This document shows positions 33,799-43,160 of a stretch of DNA of 64,000 bases, piece after piece (position 1 is the stretch's first letter; every line of letters begins with the position of its first letter). Under the pieces are notes generated by a model. That model was not told the origin of the DNA and did not search any database. It saw nothing but the letters and a program-made list of their open reading frames with translations. Source of the stretch: Larus michahellis (lineage: Eukaryota > Chordata > Aves > Charadriiformes > Laridae); NCBI RefSeq assembly GCF_964199755.1, contig NC_133899.1, positions 28,499,446 through 28,563,445 on the forward strand, in the 5' to 3' direction. Both the position numbers and the translations under genes were made by a program.

Positions 33799-36700
33799 GT
33801 AGGCCGGGGACACCGGGCCCGGCGGTACCGGACTGGGCGTAGGGATGGGGATGGGGGTGTTGTCAGCGGCTGGAGCGGGCCGTGGGTGGCGCTCGGTGCC
33901 TCTCGGCTGCGGGCGGGGCGGGTCTTGGCAGACCGGAGCGCCGCGGTAACCCGGGCTGCGCTCTCCCCGCAGGTGTGGACATCCAGACCGCCTGCCTCGG
34001 GCTGTACTGCGGCAGGACCGTCCTGTCGGTCAACGGCTCCGTGGAGACCTACGGGGACTGTGGGGTAAGTGCGGCGCGGGCGAGTTTCGGCCTGGGGAGA
34101 GGAGAAGGACCCGCTCCCTCCTGAGCTGGGCCCGGCTTCGGCAGCGCAGGCCGCGGCAGCCCTCCGGAGGCTGACGCGGATCCGCTGTAAGCAGCACCGC
34201 GGCCCGCAGCCCAGCCCCGAGGTGCCGTGGGGAGCAGGTGGAGATGAGGGCTGCAAAGGGCGGGCAGAGCTCCCTTACTGAAAGCAGGAGCTGCTCAATG
34301 AAACGTTCCACGAAGGAGGTGCTAAGCCAGAGCCGAGCAGAGGGGCTGTAAAAGCTGGAACAGGGTGGGATGGTACGGAGAGCTGTGCTGAAATCACTCT
34401 ACCCAGTGACTTTATTTGAGTACTAAAGGAGAGCAAGATCCAGGGAGGGTGGAATGAATGGGGAGCAAGAAACTCTGTGGGGAAGTGGTTGCAAGGGGCC
34501 TGGTGACTGAGCTTAGTGAGGAAAAGGAGGTGGTATGACAGTGGGAGAAGAAGAGGAAGTCTTGGATGAAGCCTTTTAAACGTACTTCACCTTTTTTTAT
34601 ATTAAAAAGCAAGAGCCAGAGAGATCAAGGGCAGCATAGGCTGAGAAATTGCTGATATTAATGTTTCATCTCTTTAAAAATCTGGTAAGTTTATTGCCCC
34701 AGAACTTCTGTCTGTTTTTCCAGGAACTGCAATGATTCATTATTGGTACTCAGATGCTTTGTAAATACAGTCTCTACTTTTTGTAGGTATGCCCTAGAGG
34801 TCAAAGAACCGATGACAACAAAATCTGCCGGGAATGTATGGGATCTCCAGACCGCTATGACTGGCTGTACCTTGGCTTCATGGCCATGCTTCCCCTGGTT
34901 TTACACTGGTTCTTTATTGAATGGTATTCAGGAAAAAAGAGGTTTGTATACCCCTTCTTCAGATAAGTTATTTAAAAATGGAAGCCTTGCATCCATGAGT
35001 GAACAGTCTGAGATGCTGAATTGAATTGTCCAGCAGTTCATGCTGCTGGTTGAGCTGATATGAGCAGCACATAAGCTTTGAGCAGCTGGAGGGGGGCGTT
35101 ATTTACAAACGTAAGAATCCTGCAGGTCCTTCTTGCCAGTCACTGCCCTCGGGACATTGGCTGTATCTCTTCAATGAGGTGCCCAGTCTGGCAATTTGGG
35201 CTGGATTGAGTTTCCCAGCAGCGGGCAGGAGCAGCACGTTGTGTTATCCCCTCTCTCCTGGGCCAGACCAGGGCCAGGTCACACCCGCAGGTGTGACCCA
35301 CCTCCGCAGAGGACCCGATCAGCAGTGCTCTGCATGTTCAATGAGAGAATGGGTTTGAGTTTTCTCTTTAGGAATACGTATACTGGGTTTGGTCCTTATA
35401 GCATAGCTGATGTAACCTTTATGTCAGCATGGTGCATCAAGGAAGATCTGTAAAAAAGGGGGTTAAAACCACAGCTTCATGCGGCCATTAGGTGCTAGGC
35501 TGGAACTTTTAAGAAGTAATGACTCTAGAGTGTACTAAACTCTGAAAACATAGGGGACTGAGAGAGTTTAATATATGAATATACCATCTTGAACAAGGAC
35601 TTGCGGCTTTGAACATTTCGCTTATATCATATGTAACAACGTTACCCCTTCTGAGATACCTGGTGTTTTATCCTCACTGCTGCTTTCTGTGAAACTGCAA
35701 AAGCGTGAGTGTTGCTGTCCCTCACCTGAGAGGATGTTTATGCTACAGCAAGCTTTTATTTAAGTAGCTGGAATGTTGTTCAGTCACATTTTACGCCTAA
35801 ATCATCTGAGATTCTAAATGGGTTTTCACATTCAGCTTCAAATACTTAACTTTTTATTCAAGCAGAGTTGTCCTTCCTGGGTCACGTTGAATATTAACTC
35901 TGTAGAAGGTTCTGCGCTGCATGGGCCTCCACTTTTCAGTTGGCGTTTAGATTTCCTATAGTGTTAGCAAAATAGTAGTAAATCTCTCTCTCCATCCATA
36001 GTTCCAGCGCATTATTGCAGCATGTCACCGCCTTGTTCGAATGCAGCATTGCAGCAATTGTTACACTGGTCGTCAGCGACCCTGTCGGCTCTCTGCACAT
36101 CCGCTCCTGCAAGGTGAAGAAGCTTTCGGACTGGTACACAATGCTTTACAACCCAAGTCCTGACTACATCACCACAGTGCACTGCACTCATGAAGCAGTC
36201 TATCCCCTGTGAGTGTAAAGGCTTTTGTACTCCTGTCTGTCCCTTCTTTATATACAAGTGTGTTTCTGTCCGTGCCTCTTCTCAAAGCCGCAAAAAGCGT
36301 GCAGATATAACTCAGAACAATGAGTATCGATTGCCTGAAGTCTTTCATGCATTGAGCTGTTTTATGTGTGAAGCACTTAGCAGCACCTGACGACTTCCTG
36401 AGTCACCAAAGAAGGTGGCATAAATCCAGGCTATTTAGCTATGAAGAGTTAGAGTTTGGGGGTTTTTATGCTTTGCTGCATCTTCCCTGTTTCCCCTTGG
36501 AAAAGTGAGCCCATCATTCTGTGTTTACATCCTTTGATTGTAAATTCTTTAGACTTCACTGACTCTAACCCCAAATTCCCTCGTTCTGAGTTGAGTCTGT
36601 AGGAGAAAAACAACTGCACGTTTTAAGAAATTTTTCTTTTTTTTTCTTTTTTTCAGGTACACCATTGTGTTTATATATTATGCCTTCTGTCTTGTGTTAA

Positions 36701-38113
36701 TGATGCTACTTCGGCCTCTTCTGGTTAAGAAAATTGCCTGTGGTTTAGGAAAGTCTGATCGATTTAAAAGCATTTATGCAGCACTGTACTTCTTCCCTAT
36801 CCTCACTGTGCTTCAGGCCGTTGGAGGAGGCCTGCTCTGTGAGTTCTCTCTTAAACACTTATAAACGTACCTATAAACACACACTAACAAGTGACTTATG
36901 GGAGGGAAGGGCAGCCTTTTTGCTTTGAGAATAAGGATGTTGTTTAAGGTTATTGTGAGGAGTCTTACCTGAAAAGGTTGCTCACTAGTAGCCCTGTCCT
37001 AACCAGCCTCCTGATCAGCATGGCTTTTGCCTCTGCCGGTGCTGCTTCCCCAAAAAGGGAGTAGAAGAGGTATGAGAGGAAATTAATTCAGAGGAAGTTA
37101 ATTCCATTTTCTGCTGAGGTAGAGTTTGTCTGATTTCAGAGGTGGATTAAAGTGTAAGTTTGGGGAGATCAGCTATTTTTGGTTTAGCTTCCAGCATGCT
37201 TGTCACATGAAGGGGACAGGTGCCACAAAATCTCCACTCAGCCTGGCTACTTTTCTCATTATCTGCCTTTTTCAATTAGTGATTTAAGTATACATTAACT
37301 CCCCCTGGAAATATTAGAAAAGGTTTGAAAACCTAAGATGGAAGGTTGAATAGTTGTGCTTGGCTGACCCTTACTGCTCTGCGTGTTTGATGTGATGATA
37401 AGAGGTGGACTATAGTAGCTTAGTTTACTTCATACCCGTGGTTATATATGTAAAAACGATCTCCTCTGAATTGTACGTAATGCATTCTTTTTCCTGCTAA
37501 CGTGTTCAATGGTTGCCTTTAGATTATGCCTTTCCATACATCATACTGGTGCTGTCCTTGGTTACGCTGGCTGTGTACATGTCTGCTTCTGAAGTGGAGG
37601 TAGGTAAATGTGTTTCCTCTGTTAAAACTCATAATATAAAATACTTGAGACCACTTTGTCTCTTGCCTTTTCTCAGCAGTGTATTCTGTGTTTAAGCCTC
37701 TTCCTTTAAGACTTCTCTTAGCCAGAGGAAGCTCCGGCGAGACTCCGTCTTGTGGTGTATTGAGAAACTGTGTTATGTGCTGGAAGGTCTCAAAACCGGG
37801 AGGCTTCGTACAGGCTCTGAGCACCACATCTTTTAAACATCAGGTACTAGGTAACAGGCTGAATGCTAACAGGATGCTGTGTTTGTTTTGCAAGTCTTTC
37901 AAGGATCTTCTTGTCAGGAAGAAAAGGCTCGTTGTCCTCTTCAGCCACTGGTTACTTCATGCCTATGGAATCATCTCCATTTCCAAACTGGATAAGCTTG
38001 AGCAGGACCTGCCGCTGCTTGCCTTGGTACCCGCACCTGCCCTCTTCTACTTACTGACAGCAAAGTACACTGAGCCATCGCGCATACTCTCAGAAGGTGG
38101 AAACGGACATTAA
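33786..38113 (+). CDS. JKAMP: JKAMP, JNK1/MAPK8-associated membrane protein
   Basis: Multi-pass ER membrane protein that binds JNK1 and recruits proteasomes and ERAD factors to the ER. Seven exons (33786-33798, 33973-34064, 34787-34941, 36002-36208, 36657-36838, 37523-37599, 37895-38113) join in phase to 314 residues. The N-terminus is Cys-rich (CLGLYCG, CGVCPRGQRT, CRECMGS). Hydrophobic spans follow around WLYLGFMAMLPLVLHWFFI, HVTALFECSIAAIVTLVV, YTIVFIYYAFCLVLMMLL, LYFFPILTVLQAVGG, FPYIILVLSLVTLAVYM, VLFSHWLLHAYGIISI and LALVPAPALFYLL, about seven passes. The C-terminus is SRILSEGGNGH. The short N-terminus MFRSGVDIQ differs from the human start but reads into the conserved VDIQ. Confidence 0.96.
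33973..34064 (+). CDS. JKAMP: JKAMP exon 2
   Basis: Acceptor is ccccgcag; the donor is a perfect gtaagt. It encodes VDIQTACLGLYCGRTVL and the paired cysteines of the luminal or cytosolic head, ending DCG. Confidence 0.93.
34065..34786 (+). other. JKAMP: JKAMP intron 2
   Basis: GT-AG intron, GC-rich at its left end. Nothing further is recognised. Confidence 0.88.
34787..34941 (+). CDS. JKAMP: JKAMP exon 3
   Basis: Acceptor is tttttgtag; the donor is gtttgt. It encodes VCPRGQRTDDNKICRECMG and the first membrane span GFMAMLPLVLHWFFIEWY. It ends AG, completed to Ser. Confidence 0.95.
34942..36001 (+). other. JKAMP: JKAMP intron 3
   Basis: GT-AG intron of about 1.1 kb. No repeats are recognised. 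Confidence 0.88.
36002..36208 (+). CDS. JKAMP: JKAMP exon 4
   Basis: Acceptor is tccatag; the donor is gtgagt. It encodes HVTALFECSIAAIVTLVVSD, then LSDWYTMLYNPSPDYITTVH and CTHEAVYP. Confidence 0.95.
36209..36656 (+). other. JKAMP: JKAMP intron 4
   Basis: GT-AG intron ending in a long polypyrimidine tract. Confidence 0.88.
36657..36838 (+). CDS. JKAMP: JKAMP exon 5
   Basis: Acceptor follows a long T tract and ttttcag; the donor is gtgagt. It encodes YTIVFIYYAFCLVLMMLLRP, KKIACGLGKSDRFKSIYAAL, and the start of the next span. Confidence 0.96.
36839..37522 (+). other. JKAMP: JKAMP intron 5
   Basis: GT-AG intron. Nothing further is seen. Confidence 0.88.
37523..37599 (+). CDS. JKAMP: JKAMP exon 6
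   Basis: Acceptor is cctttag; the donor is gtaggt. It encodes YAFPYIILVLSLVTLAVYMS and ASEVE, ending at phase 0. Confidence 0.94.
37895..38113 (+). CDS. JKAMP: JKAMP exon 7 and stop
   Basis: Encodes DLLVRKKRLVVLFSHWLLHA, DKLEQDLPLLALVPAPALFY and the C-terminus. I place the acceptor at tttgcaag before TCTTTCAAG (SFK). A second in-frame acceptor nine bases later would begin with DLLV directly. Confidence 0.9.
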   Translation, partial: SFKDLLVRKKRLVVLFSHWLLHAYGIISISKLDKLEQDLPLLALVPAPALFYLLTAKYTEPSRILSEGGNGH

Positions 38114-38485
38114 AAGGAGCCTGTGCCAACAACGCTGTCCTAATCATGTGGATTAAGCAATTTAAGTGCTTGTTATGCTTTGGAAACTTCTGTTTTAAAA
38201 GAAGTTATTTATGTACAAGACTTCCAGGTGAAACACTTCTGAGTGAGACTGTATAATACGAAAAGGCTGCACTTTGTATTCTTCATATGTATCTGTTATA
38301 GATCAAAGGGAATGTCTTTTTATCTATTTATCACTGTGAATCCGTATAAAAAGCTTGTGACACAATCTAGTACAGCAGTTTGCTTGTATATGTTTATTTC
38401 CTAATGCAATATTTTAGGTGTTGTTTGAATAAAACAACAACGTTTTTCAGACTTTCAATAAAACAAACTGAGCTTGAATATTACA
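38114..38485 (+). other. JKAMP: JKAMP 3' untranslated region
   Basis: AU-rich, ending soon after two AATAAA hexamers at 38428-38433 and 38457-38462. A third AATAAA lies near 38537, so cleavage could be slightly further right. Confidence 0.75.
38428..38462 (+). promoter_or_regulatory. Tandem AATAAA polyadenylation signals of JKAMP
   Basis: Two canonical hexamers 29 bases apart, about 320-350 bases after the stop codon. Confidence 0.75.
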
Positions 38486-38799
38486 CAGAGCTTGGTTTTC
38501 TTGTCACAAACTCTATCTTCTATTCCCACCAGTGGAAATAAACTTTTGTCTTCATAAAATACGTTGAGCGTCTCCTCATTGATTCCTTGTGATGCTTATA
38601 TATGGCTGCTAGGAAGAAGGAGGGGGAAATGCATTGTAAAGTTCACTGTAAAGTATAGTTTGTGCTTTCTGTAATTCATGTATGGAGACCTCTTGTTGCA
38701 TGAAAAGGGGCAAAGCAGTTTTGGCAGAAGATAAACCCCCTTGCATTCTAACACTCCTCACTGAGGTGGGAGGCTAGGTGCGGCTAGGTTTAAATTCTG

Positions 38800-39850
38800 A
38801 GTGATGCCCAATTCCGCACTATCAGTCCAATCGTGTTTAATATGTATTAAACTATTACGATTGGGATACAATGATAGTGGACTGCACCTTCAGTCTAGTC
38901 GTGCTCATGAACTAGCACGGCCACTCTCACGTCTTTGGTCGTGTTCAGGGAGAAACCAAAACGACTAGCTACTTAAACAGTGCAGTTTATTTAAACAACA
39001 GATCTATAGGTTCTTAGGATTGCCAGTGATAAATACACTGTCTGCAAAGCGTGTGCAAATAAAGATATTGTTAAGTATCCAAAAGCGTGACAAAGTTATA
39101 AACAACACAGCCTGGCTATAAACGTAGGAGAGAGATTCTCTAGAGAAATTTCTAAGTTCCCCGAGGAAACTCTCGGTATAATCTAAGTCTTACCTAAGGT
39201 GTCCCTATGGTGGGGAAGAAAGGCTCAGCCCGTCAGCTGGTCCTGGAAGTCAGTGATGGAGTTCTCGACTTGTTTGCGACAGTGTCTTCCCTGATATCCC
39301 CCCTCTCTCGGGCTATTTTTATACTATTTTTTTTATCTTCAAAGTGGAGTTTGAGTGACTTTAGTCATAAATACTTTTATTATGATTGGTGTACTCAAGG
39401 AGGAGTGGTCACACCTTGGGGGTGGGTAGCTTCCGGGATGGAGGTGTGTTTTGGTACGTTGTAATGAGCAAAGTTCCCACAAAGGACAACATTTCATGAA
39501 AATTTGACAAAATGTTGGCTCAGGTAGTGTGTAGGCTGCTTATCTGTTTCGTAGTAAGCAAGTAGGCAGCTTATCTGTTCCGTAGTACCATCTCATTCCC
39601 ATATCTGCTATTCGTCACAAGGGAAGGCCACGGAACAATCGCGTTCTGTTCCATCCCTTGTGTAGTTTCACAAACAACCTTGTCCAGGGAATCGCAGATG
39701 CTGCATTCTTCATGTGTCAGCTTCAGCTGTATTCTACCTCGGAAGCCTCTTGATTTTATGAGTTTCCTTAATGTGTGAACAATGCGGTACTTTTGTATTC
39801 TTGGCCAATTTAGTAATTATTCCACATAATCCGCCCCGTGACTACAGTCA
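38800..39850 (-). repeat. Presumed 3' LTR of the retrovirus
   Basis: TATA box and polyadenylation hexamer lie in the expected order, about 330 bases apart, which implies a long R region. It holds a 31-base-period duplication (39531-39587) and strong inverted repeats (38817-38879, 39616-39662). The right edge is placed near the possible TGTGG start next to a G-rich, polypurine-like stretch (about 39830-39845). The left edge is uncertain. Confidence 0.55.
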
Positions 39851-39972
39851 CTCAAGCTCCACGATACGCAATACTGATGATAGGGAATATCACATGTCCT
39901 CGTGTGGTGAGGGATATCAAGTGCAAATACATCTTGTGGAGTGATCAAGTCAGTTAAGCTTTTCATCATAAT

Positions 39973-40227
39973 CTAAAGTCTAACACACAAAACAATTGTC
40001 AATACAAAGCACAATACGGTGAGTACTAGTAAAACAACAACAGGATGGAGCATCTTGTTAAAAAGTCCTGTAGCCGTCGGCGACCATCCAAGAAGAGTGT
40101 CCCACGGTTCATGTCCCCCGTCTCTCTTGACTCTTTCCAGCACTTGGTGTATTTCTTCAACATCATGATGGACAGTAATCAGAGTTCTTTGTCCATTTTC
40201 TTGGGCCTCTTTCAACAGTCGCTTCAA
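39973..40227 (-). pseudogene. Retroviral envelope C-terminal fragment
   Basis: 84 codons. A charged helical part is followed by a roughly 20-residue hydrophobic membrane anchor rich in Val and Leu, then a tail of a few residues. This is the usual end of a retroviral transmembrane subunit. The frame continues upstream but is broken by a stop. Not expected to be functional. Confidence 0.75.
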
Positions 40228-42668
40228 TTCATCATGTCAGAACGCAAGGGCGTTTATCTTCTGCCAAAACCGCTTTGCCCTTTTACACGCAACGCCTCTT
40301 CCTGGCGATGATTAAACAGTAGTAGCCCTCCCATGAAATTAATTTTCTTATACCTTGACTGTAATTTTCCATTTAAGATCAGATTAAAGATTTCCTTCTT
40401 CCGACAGCCTACACCTTTTGTCAGCAAGCCGCTTGCTGCCAGTAAACCTGTGAAGCATGTTAGCTATGTATGGGTGAAGCCTTCTCTGTGCCTTTCAGCA
40501 CAGCCACCTTAGCTTCCTCTTCTGAGTGCTTCATGCCTGTTTCATCCCTTTGTTGGTGGTGCCAACAGCTCAACTTTTGCTTCTTGCTGTACCCATACTA
40601 CAGCAACAGCAGTGATCAGACAGCAGCAGAGTGTAGCAGCAGAGAAAGGAACTTCATACAATATCACCACTGCAATAATGAAAGCTGCTGGAATGACTGA
40701 AGTACAAAACCAGCACGGACTTAATAAAAGGAATTGGAGATTCCTTATCACCTCAAAAAGATACTATTATCTCTGCTCTACATTAATCAAAATCTTTATG
40801 TGAACACCTTGATAAGAGTTGCTAAAACTTCTGAGGCTGTTCAGAAGCGAGGTTTTGGCCTTGCTGAAGCCAAATACCCACTGACAAAAACTCTAGTCTT
40901 CTCTCTATATTGTAGAGGAAGCTACACAAAGCATATGTCCTGTATATTCGTCACCACTAATTTAGTGCTATAGAGGGTCTAGAAGAAGATGCAGAGCAGT
41001 CCTGAAAGTCTGAACACAGAAGGAAGAGTAATAAAAAGATCTTCTCAACTTAAAATCTTCCTACTGTGTGGATCATCGGCTGTAGCGGTGCAAAGAACAG
41101 TGTATACATCTATATTTAAGTGTGACAGTAATGCTTTTTTTATTCTATTACCTATACCAACATTGCTAAGGACAGAGGCTGCCAGCAGCTCAGCCAGGCT
41201 TCCTCGAGATGTCGCTCTCCTCTTTTTCCAGAGAAGCTTTAATTTCATTACGTCTGATATGCCTTTCCTGATTTTTTTTCTGTGAAATGCCAATTGACAG
41301 GTTCACTGCTTCTAAAAATAGCATGCGAACAAACTAAGTCTTGCATGCAGAAGGTTTTATTTAGGGATTAAGGAAGTAATTGTTCTCCTTAAGGAAATCA
41401 AGTGTTCTCTATACTGCTATGTACAATATGTAGTTTGCAGATGCACTAATCTAGACGACAGTTCTAGAAGTATGGTTTTAAAACTCGTGTCAAAATACCA
41501 TTTCCATAACTGACAGATTCACAGGCATATTTTTCTTTAAAATGTCCTAAACACAGTTTTGTGTCTACATTTGCATAGGCGTCACATCAGTGCGTGCACA
41601 GTAGGCATGTGAGCAGCCAGGGCAGCTCCGTGCTGGAAGAGCCATTTGGCAAAGGTGTAGTACTAAGGACTGTACACTTTTATGTGCATTTCCATGTATG
41701 GACTATATGTATTAGGTTTAAATATTGGGATATATCTTGTTTTTAAAAAGAAAAGTAACAGCAACTCCCAGGTAATATTAGCTGTAGAAAAGGGTACATC
41801 TTTTGATAGGTGTAGAGAATCATGTGTTAGTTTTAAAGGCTGCAGAATGAAGGACTCTATTAAAAGGCAGTGCAGCCCACGGCATACCCAAACACTGACC
41901 TTCCTGCTGGGGTCCAGTACTTTAGCCTTCAGCAAAACCTGGAATGCAAAATACAAATTAGTAAAGTCTTTTTTATTGCCTTCTCTCACTAGCATAAAAC
42001 AATTGTAATGGCAGCCAAAGAGTTAGGTAGACACAGCTAGATAAATTCATGCGGTTTGGAATGTCCAAGCAATGGTTTTGCGGAGGCTCCTTGTGAAGAA
42101 ACCTGCCCTGTGCATTTCACACAGAAAATAATACTGGCACTAGCTTTCAGATGAAGTGGGATTCTCTTCTGCTGTGTCTTTGCCATCCTCCCCCTCTCTG
42201 CCTGACTCCCTTCCAGGGACATGCCCTTCCTCTAAAAATTCGTCATTCCTCTTCCTGGTTTCCCTGTCACATTACCCAGACCCAATGATTTGGAAACAGC
42301 CTGTATGCCATAGCCTTTCGGCTTTAGTCTGTATAAAAAACACATTCTGTAACAAGACAATGGCCATACAGTGACCAAACCCATGACTCATTATGGATGA
42401 GACCTCTATGAACCAACAAGTAAAACAGGTACCTATAGGATTTGAGTTAAAAGGAGGCCCTGAAGCAAGTGATTTGTATGTGCTTAGGGCCCCTGTGTAA
42501 TATCACCCCTCCCCAAGACAAGAGTATAGAATATTGTTAATTTAAATGGAAGCAGTAGTGCAACTTGCTCACATGTAATATTCTAGAGAACATAAACATT
42601 AATTAACCATATAGTCCTACAGTGATAATCATGCAACCACAAGCTGCAGGAGTTGGAGGTCTGTTAGT

Positions 42669-42674
42669 TTTATT
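42669..42674 (-). promoter_or_regulatory. Candidate CCDC175 polyadenylation signal
   Basis: AATAAA on the minus strand 310 bases downstream of the proposed stop codon. Confidence 0.5.
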
Positions 42675-42939
42675 TATCCTTTGAGGAAGAGCAAACATAT
42701 AGTTCTGGAAAGATCAGCGATGCTCAGACTGTTTTATAGCCCCCTCAGTGTTATTATCACCAGCCTTTAGAAAGTGGCAATTAGAGATAATAATATCCAG
42801 GCTGTGTTATAAAGCATGTCTTGTTCTTCTAATAAATATACCACTATGTCTCAATCTGCAGCAGAAGGATCAGATAGAACTTGGCTGTACTACTTGTGTT
42901 TTATCACAAACTGATAAGAATTAACATATTCTGGGATTT

Positions 42940-42982
42940 AAAAAAAAGGGGGGGGGAAGGGGAAAAGGGTGGGAAAAAAAAG
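42940..42982. repeat. Polypurine tract
   Basis: 43 bases of A and G with one T interruption, including nine consecutive G. It abuts the CCDC175 stop codon. Confidence 0.85.
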
Positions 42983-42983
42983 T

Positions 42984-43160
42984 TTAGTGTCTCTTACAGT
43001 GATCATCCATTCTAGATTTCTTGACAATCAGAGAATCCAGTTCTTCCAGCTTATTTTGTAGCCTGCCATTAATATCACCAATCTTTTCCTCTCGTTGTAG
43101 AATTTTTGTTGTTAGAGCTGTCACTTCATTCAGTATTTCCTGCTCATTCTCCAGAAATTC
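42984..43160 (-). CDS. CCDC175: CCDC175 last exon in view ([13 protein letters not shown]) with stop
   Basis: Acceptor is attacag. It has 58 codons and a TAA: coiled-coil [20 protein letters not shown], then DDHCKRH. A good donor-like gtaaga begins at 42997, five codons before the stop, so a further 3' exon is possible. Confidence 0.75.
   Translation of the reverse strand, partial: EFLENEQEILNEVTALTTKILQREEKIGDINGRLQNKLEELDSLIVKKSRMDDHCKRH

Larger units (their letters stand above)
38800..40310 (-). mobile_element. Endogenous retrovirus 3' remnant: env end plus long terminal repeat
   Basis: Minus-strand reading gives the C-terminal part of a retroviral envelope transmembrane subunit (39973-40227, 84 codons ending in a hydrophobic anchor and very short tail). 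An LTR-like stretch of about 1 kb follows. It shows a TATA box (TATAAAAA at 39316-39323) and an AATAAA at 38986-38991, both in minus orientation. An in-frame stop interrupts the envelope frame about ten codons before its first Met. Recognisable sequence ends near 40310, so gag, pol, most of env and the 5' LTR are missing. LTR edges are approximate; no target duplication was identified. It sits between JKAMP and CCDC175. Confidence 0.75.
40311..42983. other. Spacer between the retroviral remnant and CCDC175
   Basis: AT-rich DNA with no convincing gene. It should contain the CCDC175 3'UTR; a minus-strand AATAAA lies at 42669-42674, about 310 bases past the TAA. Short exon-like stretches near 41900 and 42142-42265 are treated separately. 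Confidence 0.6.

Noticed and set aside
32258-33802. Several 100-300-codon frames overlapping L3HYPDH exons 1 and 2
   Set aside because: Low-complexity Arg/Pro/Ala products in GC-rich DNA. The enzyme frame alone carries catalytic motifs.
41045-41293. Basic 82-codon minus-strand frame (LKLLWKKRRATSRGS)
   Set aside because: No recognised family, no clear splice or promoter context; chance open frame in the spacer.
41901-41939. Exon-like 39-base stretch on the minus strand (VLLKAKVLDPSRK) with a good acceptor and a gtcagt donor
   Set aside because: The proposed last CCDC175 exons carry stops before it, no phase-compatible partner exon was found, and nothing identifies the peptide.
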